This document shows positions 60,109-64,000 of a DNA stretch of 64,000 bases, piece after piece. Numbering within the stretch: position 1 is the first letter of the stretch; each line of letters begins with the position of its first letter. The translations under genes were made by a program, and so were the position numbers. The notes beneath the pieces are model-generated. The model had not been told where the DNA came from and searched no databases. It saw only the letters and a program-made list of their open reading frames with translations. Source of the stretch: Nemopilema nomurai (Eukaryota; Cnidaria; Scyphozoa; Rhizostomeae; Rhizostomatidae); contig ML133473.1 of assembly GCA_003864495.1 (NCBI GenBank), positions 491,649 to 555,648 of the forward strand. Reading direction: 5' to 3'.

Positions 60109-63100
60109 TGCTGGCTCTACCCATATGTCCGTCAGAAGTAAAAAAAGATCTCAGCTCATTTTAGAAGACATTTCTGCCTTAAAGACAATCAGTAATGCAT
60201 CACTCTCATCATGCATACAGATTAAATGGAATTTATAGCAAATTAGGTTATGTAATTTGTAGTTGTTCTACAGATGCAAAGTGTGGATGTTGATGTAAAG
60301 TATGTTTTTATTGCAAACATCAGTTTATGATGATTATTTTGGTGCTGTTGTGTCTACCTAGAAATGCCTTTCCATTTGTGTTGAAGAGCATTTACAAAAT
60401 GCAGAAAACTGGGAGACATTTAATACTGGTGCTCCTAGAAGCTGCAGACATTCCAATCTAACTTAAATCAGATCTGAATTGGCAATTCCCCTATCCACTA
60501 TTATTATTGGTTTGATTCTTTTGGTGTCATAAGAGTCTGGAAGGAGGCTTGTAAAGCCAACTGAGAGTCTAAATATAAGCTTTTAATTGTGTATGGCTCT
60601 TTGGAACATGACTAATAGACTACTTGCTTGAATCCATGGATCAGTGATGTCAAGGACCCAACCAAAGTACCACCAGTCTTTAAGCAAAAGTGTGGGGAGC
60701 AGAAATTGACTTGAGGATGACAGCTATACCTGCTTGCATTGTAGATGATGCATAATTCTGGCAGGGTAACATTTTTTGGGCTGATATCTTCTGCATTGTT
60801 TCATTTTCACCTTCATTCAACTCATCTGATTAGCTACAGACGTGGATAGGCTCATTGTCACAGCAAGCATAAATTTATTTTAGGATATCAGCATCCTGAA
60901 TTTTGTCAATTTCTACCTTCGATTCACATTCCCTTTGATCCCCCAGTCAGGTGTTTTTGTATCAAGAACAATTATATTCAACACTGAAACAGCACTATTT
61001 AAAGAAGGGGGAGACCAATCAATGTTTAATTCAAGCAGAAAATTTGCAAAAATGTTCATAAGCTGATCCTCTCCGATGGTGCCCTACAATCTAATGGTTA
61101 TTTGAAAGTATTTTAATAGTTGTTCAGCTCATCAATATTTTAATGCCATTCGATGTCTACCTATTTTCAGGGCAACCAGCCGCTGATATTCAAAATGACC
61201 TTCCTTTGTTTTATACCTAACAAATGGCATTCAAAGAAAGGCATTTTAATGTTTAAATGTAGCATTAACATGCTAATCAAATATTGATAGTGCATTTTGC
61301 TAAGAAGACGGGGGTAGCAGTATGCTGTGATTGTTTGAAGTATGTGGCTTTTCGGTATTCAATTAGGATGTCCTTTTGAGCACGCACTACAATGCTTGCC
61401 AAGAGTACTTGAGAACCACTTGAATCTTTCTAATTTCCCAGCTGTACCCAGGGTCGTTGATAGACGGCCGGGCCCCGGAGCCAAGCTCTGGGGCGGGCCC
61501 TTTTGCGCCGCAGTTGAAATATTTAACTGTAAGACACATATTTTGCGGGGCCCGGGCCTCGGACCTTTGCGCCGTTTATACACCCCTCTCTACGCTCCTG
61601 GCTGTACCAAGTCAACTTTCTTACCCCTGAGCAAATCTAGATGCATACCTTAAACCCTCTATTGTTGATTATGTTGAATGCGTTTAAATAATAAATGCTA
61701 ATAGCATAGCCTATGAATAGAAATTACAACTGTCTGCAGGAGACTGGAAAAGCCTACGCCAGTGTAAAAATACTACCAACGTTGAGAAAGAACCAAAAGC
61801 AACGGTAGTGTAAGAGCCACTGACTTATGTCTTTTTTAACCTCAGTGTAAGCATTGGCATTGGAGACTGTAAATTTTGAGGGGATATAGAGGTGGAGGAT
61901 AGTGTAGTTTTTCATAATAAAAAAGCAAATACTAAAAAAGCAATAGAACTCGATAACAGGGCGCAGCCTCCTAGGTTATATGCACATGAGTGAGAAAACT
62001 TAAAACCCTGTTAGACTAATAAACATACAGCCTCTTTGGCACTCACTACAAAGTGCACGATAATATAAAGTGCTTTGATCTGGACGTTACGAAAGTTGTG
62101 CAACACAAGATGGTATTAGAAAACTGAACATCTATGAAATTGATGATTGTTTCCATTTTAAGCGAATTTATTTACCTTTTCCTGCAAGATTTATCAATAA
62201 GCTGGCAGCTGTGAAAAACATATCAAAAGCATGGGAATTTCCAGTGGATGTAAATCAAGCGCTTTCACGGATAGCTGACCAGAAGCATAACACGTGAAAA
62301 ACGATCTGCTTCGGTTAAGGTTCCATCCATTCAAGGGCGAGTTTATTGCTACCAGGAGATTTTAAGTTTACTTATTTGTTCAGTCTTTGTGTCCATCGTG
62401 AAGGTTGTTAGAGACATAAGAACCACAACTGAGGGAAAAATCCACGACTCTTACTCATTTGAAACTAGAAATTAAAAGTATTAAGAATAAAACCACTTAA
62501 AAGTGAAATCACGAAACTCTCATATTTAGCGTTTTTCTAACGAGGGGTGTTTAATGGAGAGGAGGGGCTAAAAGAAGAGGGGGCTTCATTGTCTGTGCAA
62601 ATCTAAGAAGTGATATGAGCATTTTTTTTGTCTTTCATCTCCCCATCTCATATGATTCCGCAGGCGACCCATTTGCAGGCTAAGAACCACTAAAGTCACC
62701 CATGTTACCTTCGTTTTCATTTTATTCGCTGCATTTAATCTAATTTGACGAAATATTTTTGTACCCGTTTCCTGGCATTTACGCTTATAGGGCGTACTAA
62801 TTTCAAGGTTAAATGAATATCGAAAACTTAAGTGAAATAACATTCGCAAAGACTAAATATGGATTAGTATGACAAATTAAATCCAAATAAAACAGGTTCG
62901 GCCTTTCCATGACAATCCAATTTATCCAACGCAAATATGCTTCAAGGCCATGTCGATGATCCGGGATTAACCCCCCTAAACTGTAAACACTTTTGTCGGC
63001 GAGCACAATGCTTGGCTATTAGCATAAGAAAAGAAGCCACGCGCTTTACAATTTATTTCGGCCTCGACAAATGATTTTTGAATTCTGATGTGTCTATTTG

Positions 63101-64000
63101 TGCTTGAAGAAGTTCGTCAACAATGTTTCGTCTCATGATGAGCCCATTTCAAGCAGCCTGTGTGTGAACGTATCTCTTCGCCAGATAGAGGGCAGTTTGC
63201 ATTCCACCAGGGCTATTTGGTGGAAGTTCACGTCGTGTAAGCCTGTTTTCTGGCGATAGTTTTCAATAGCAGCTCAGAATCGTGGCGAGATATCTCACGA
63301 AAGCCTTCGTTTGCATAGCGCTCCGACATGTCGCCATCCCCGATGAGGCATACATTGCCCCTACTTCTCTTCGTGGTTGTCGGCTCATTTGCAGAAAAAA
63401 TCAACACATGTACTTGGCAACATAGCAGGTAAAGTAATTACTGTTTGGTGAAGCTTCCTCATTAATTTGCTAAACATTGAACTGGCATTAAGCAAACTGG
63501 AAATTCTCGTCAAACTTATTACCATTAGCACTCCAAACAAAGTAACAATTGCATTTAAATTAGCCTGCTTTTCTTGTACAAGGTGCCTTCGTTGCTTTTC
63601 TTGTTTTGATGCAATTTGCAGAATGGGTGTGTCGATACACTCAACTACCAAGTTAATACTCGTCAAACATGTGTGATACTTTGGCGTGTTGAAAGTAAGC
63701 AACCCAATCGTAATGATTTTCCCTCAACGCACTTTTTAAAGTGACTGTTGACACCATTGTTTTGTCTTTTGAAAAGGCTTCTTTCAAAGCTCTTTCACTA
63801 AGTCTTTCAATAACGTCATGCAACCTATAAATCCCCTACCAATTGATAGCTTTAGTTTTTCCTGCCCCCCTCCCCCAATGCAGGAAATTCCGCTTTTATG
63901 CATGGTGTTGAATTTCCTTAACAGGATACCCCAATTAAAGTATTCTTCCGACATCTATGTTTAATTGCCCTTTTCTCTGATTTGTATATATTCCTGGAAA
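60109..64000. other. Right flank downstream of the CX9C gene
   Basis: The 3' UTR of the CX9C gene must begin here, but no clear AATAAA near 60.1-60.6 kb fixes its end. The GC-rich relic at 61.4 kb and an ATG-less 63-codon open stretch at 63241-63429 are the only departures from plain AT-rich DNA. No gene is supported. Confidence 0.5.
61440..61620. repeat. GC-rich degenerate element fragment
   Basis: An abrupt GC-rich island in otherwise AT-rich DNA, with GGGCCCGGGCC-type words and mirrored CGGGGCCCGGGC / GGCCGGGCCCCGG strings at its two halves. Both strands show short open frames rich in Gly, Pro and Arg. It resembles a relic of a repeated element more than a promoter, because no gene follows within the window. 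Confidence 0.35.

Noticed and set aside
63241..63429. Plus-strand open stretch with a hydrophobic run (YIALLLFVVVGSF) and a GTAAAG donor at its end
   Set aside because: No ATG in the frame, no family recognised; not enough for an exon call.

Overview
This is a 64 kb stretch of AT-rich eukaryotic nuclear DNA from an invertebrate animal. I infer a cnidarian, probably an anthozoan. The reasons are an animal tuberin gene with many small, human-like exons, short introns, GT-AG splice sites, a Tc1-type transposon, tRNA-derived SINE heads and many minisatellites. Species-level assignment is not possible from the sequence alone.

The window is dominated by one gene. TSC2 (tuberin, the GTPase-activating subunit of the TSC complex that switches off Rheb and mTORC1) runs on the minus strand from its start codon at 58518 down to at least 17730. 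I reconstructed 36 coding exons. Their phases agree at every junction, giving 5566 nt and about 1855 residues. Exons 1-28 code the N-terminal helical-repeat and tuberin-domain part (58.5-39.7 kb). Exons 29-35 code long Ser/Thr/Glu-rich linkers (39.3-19.2 kb). Exon 36 holds the first part of the Rap/Rheb-GAP domain. The last GAP exons, which should carry the catalytic asparagine, were not recognised anywhere below 17.7 kb. They either lie beyond coordinate 1 or are too diverged to see.

Head-to-head with TSC2, and 551 bp away, is a small three-exon plus-strand gene (59070-60108). It codes a 78-residue protein with a textbook twin CX9C motif, the signature of small mitochondrial intermembrane-space proteins. 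The spacer is probably a shared bidirectional promoter. At 11026-12186 on the plus strand there is an intronless gene for a membrane-anchored alpha/beta hydrolase of the ABHD1/ABHD3 type. It is markedly GC-richer than its surroundings over its 3' two-thirds and may be nested inside the last large TSC2 intron.

Mobile and repeated DNA fills the introns. A nearly intact Tc1/mariner element lies in TSC2 intron 31, with 35-bp terminal inverted repeats, a TA duplication and a transposase carrying two in-frame stops. There are also two antisense tRNA-derived SINE heads, a C-rich MITE-like element, a probable GTTTACACTG-type MITE cluster, and several minisatellites. Two of the minisatellites sit just upstream of TSC2 splice acceptors. 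The regions 1-10.5 kb, 12.2-17.7 kb and 60.1-64 kb hold no gene I can support.
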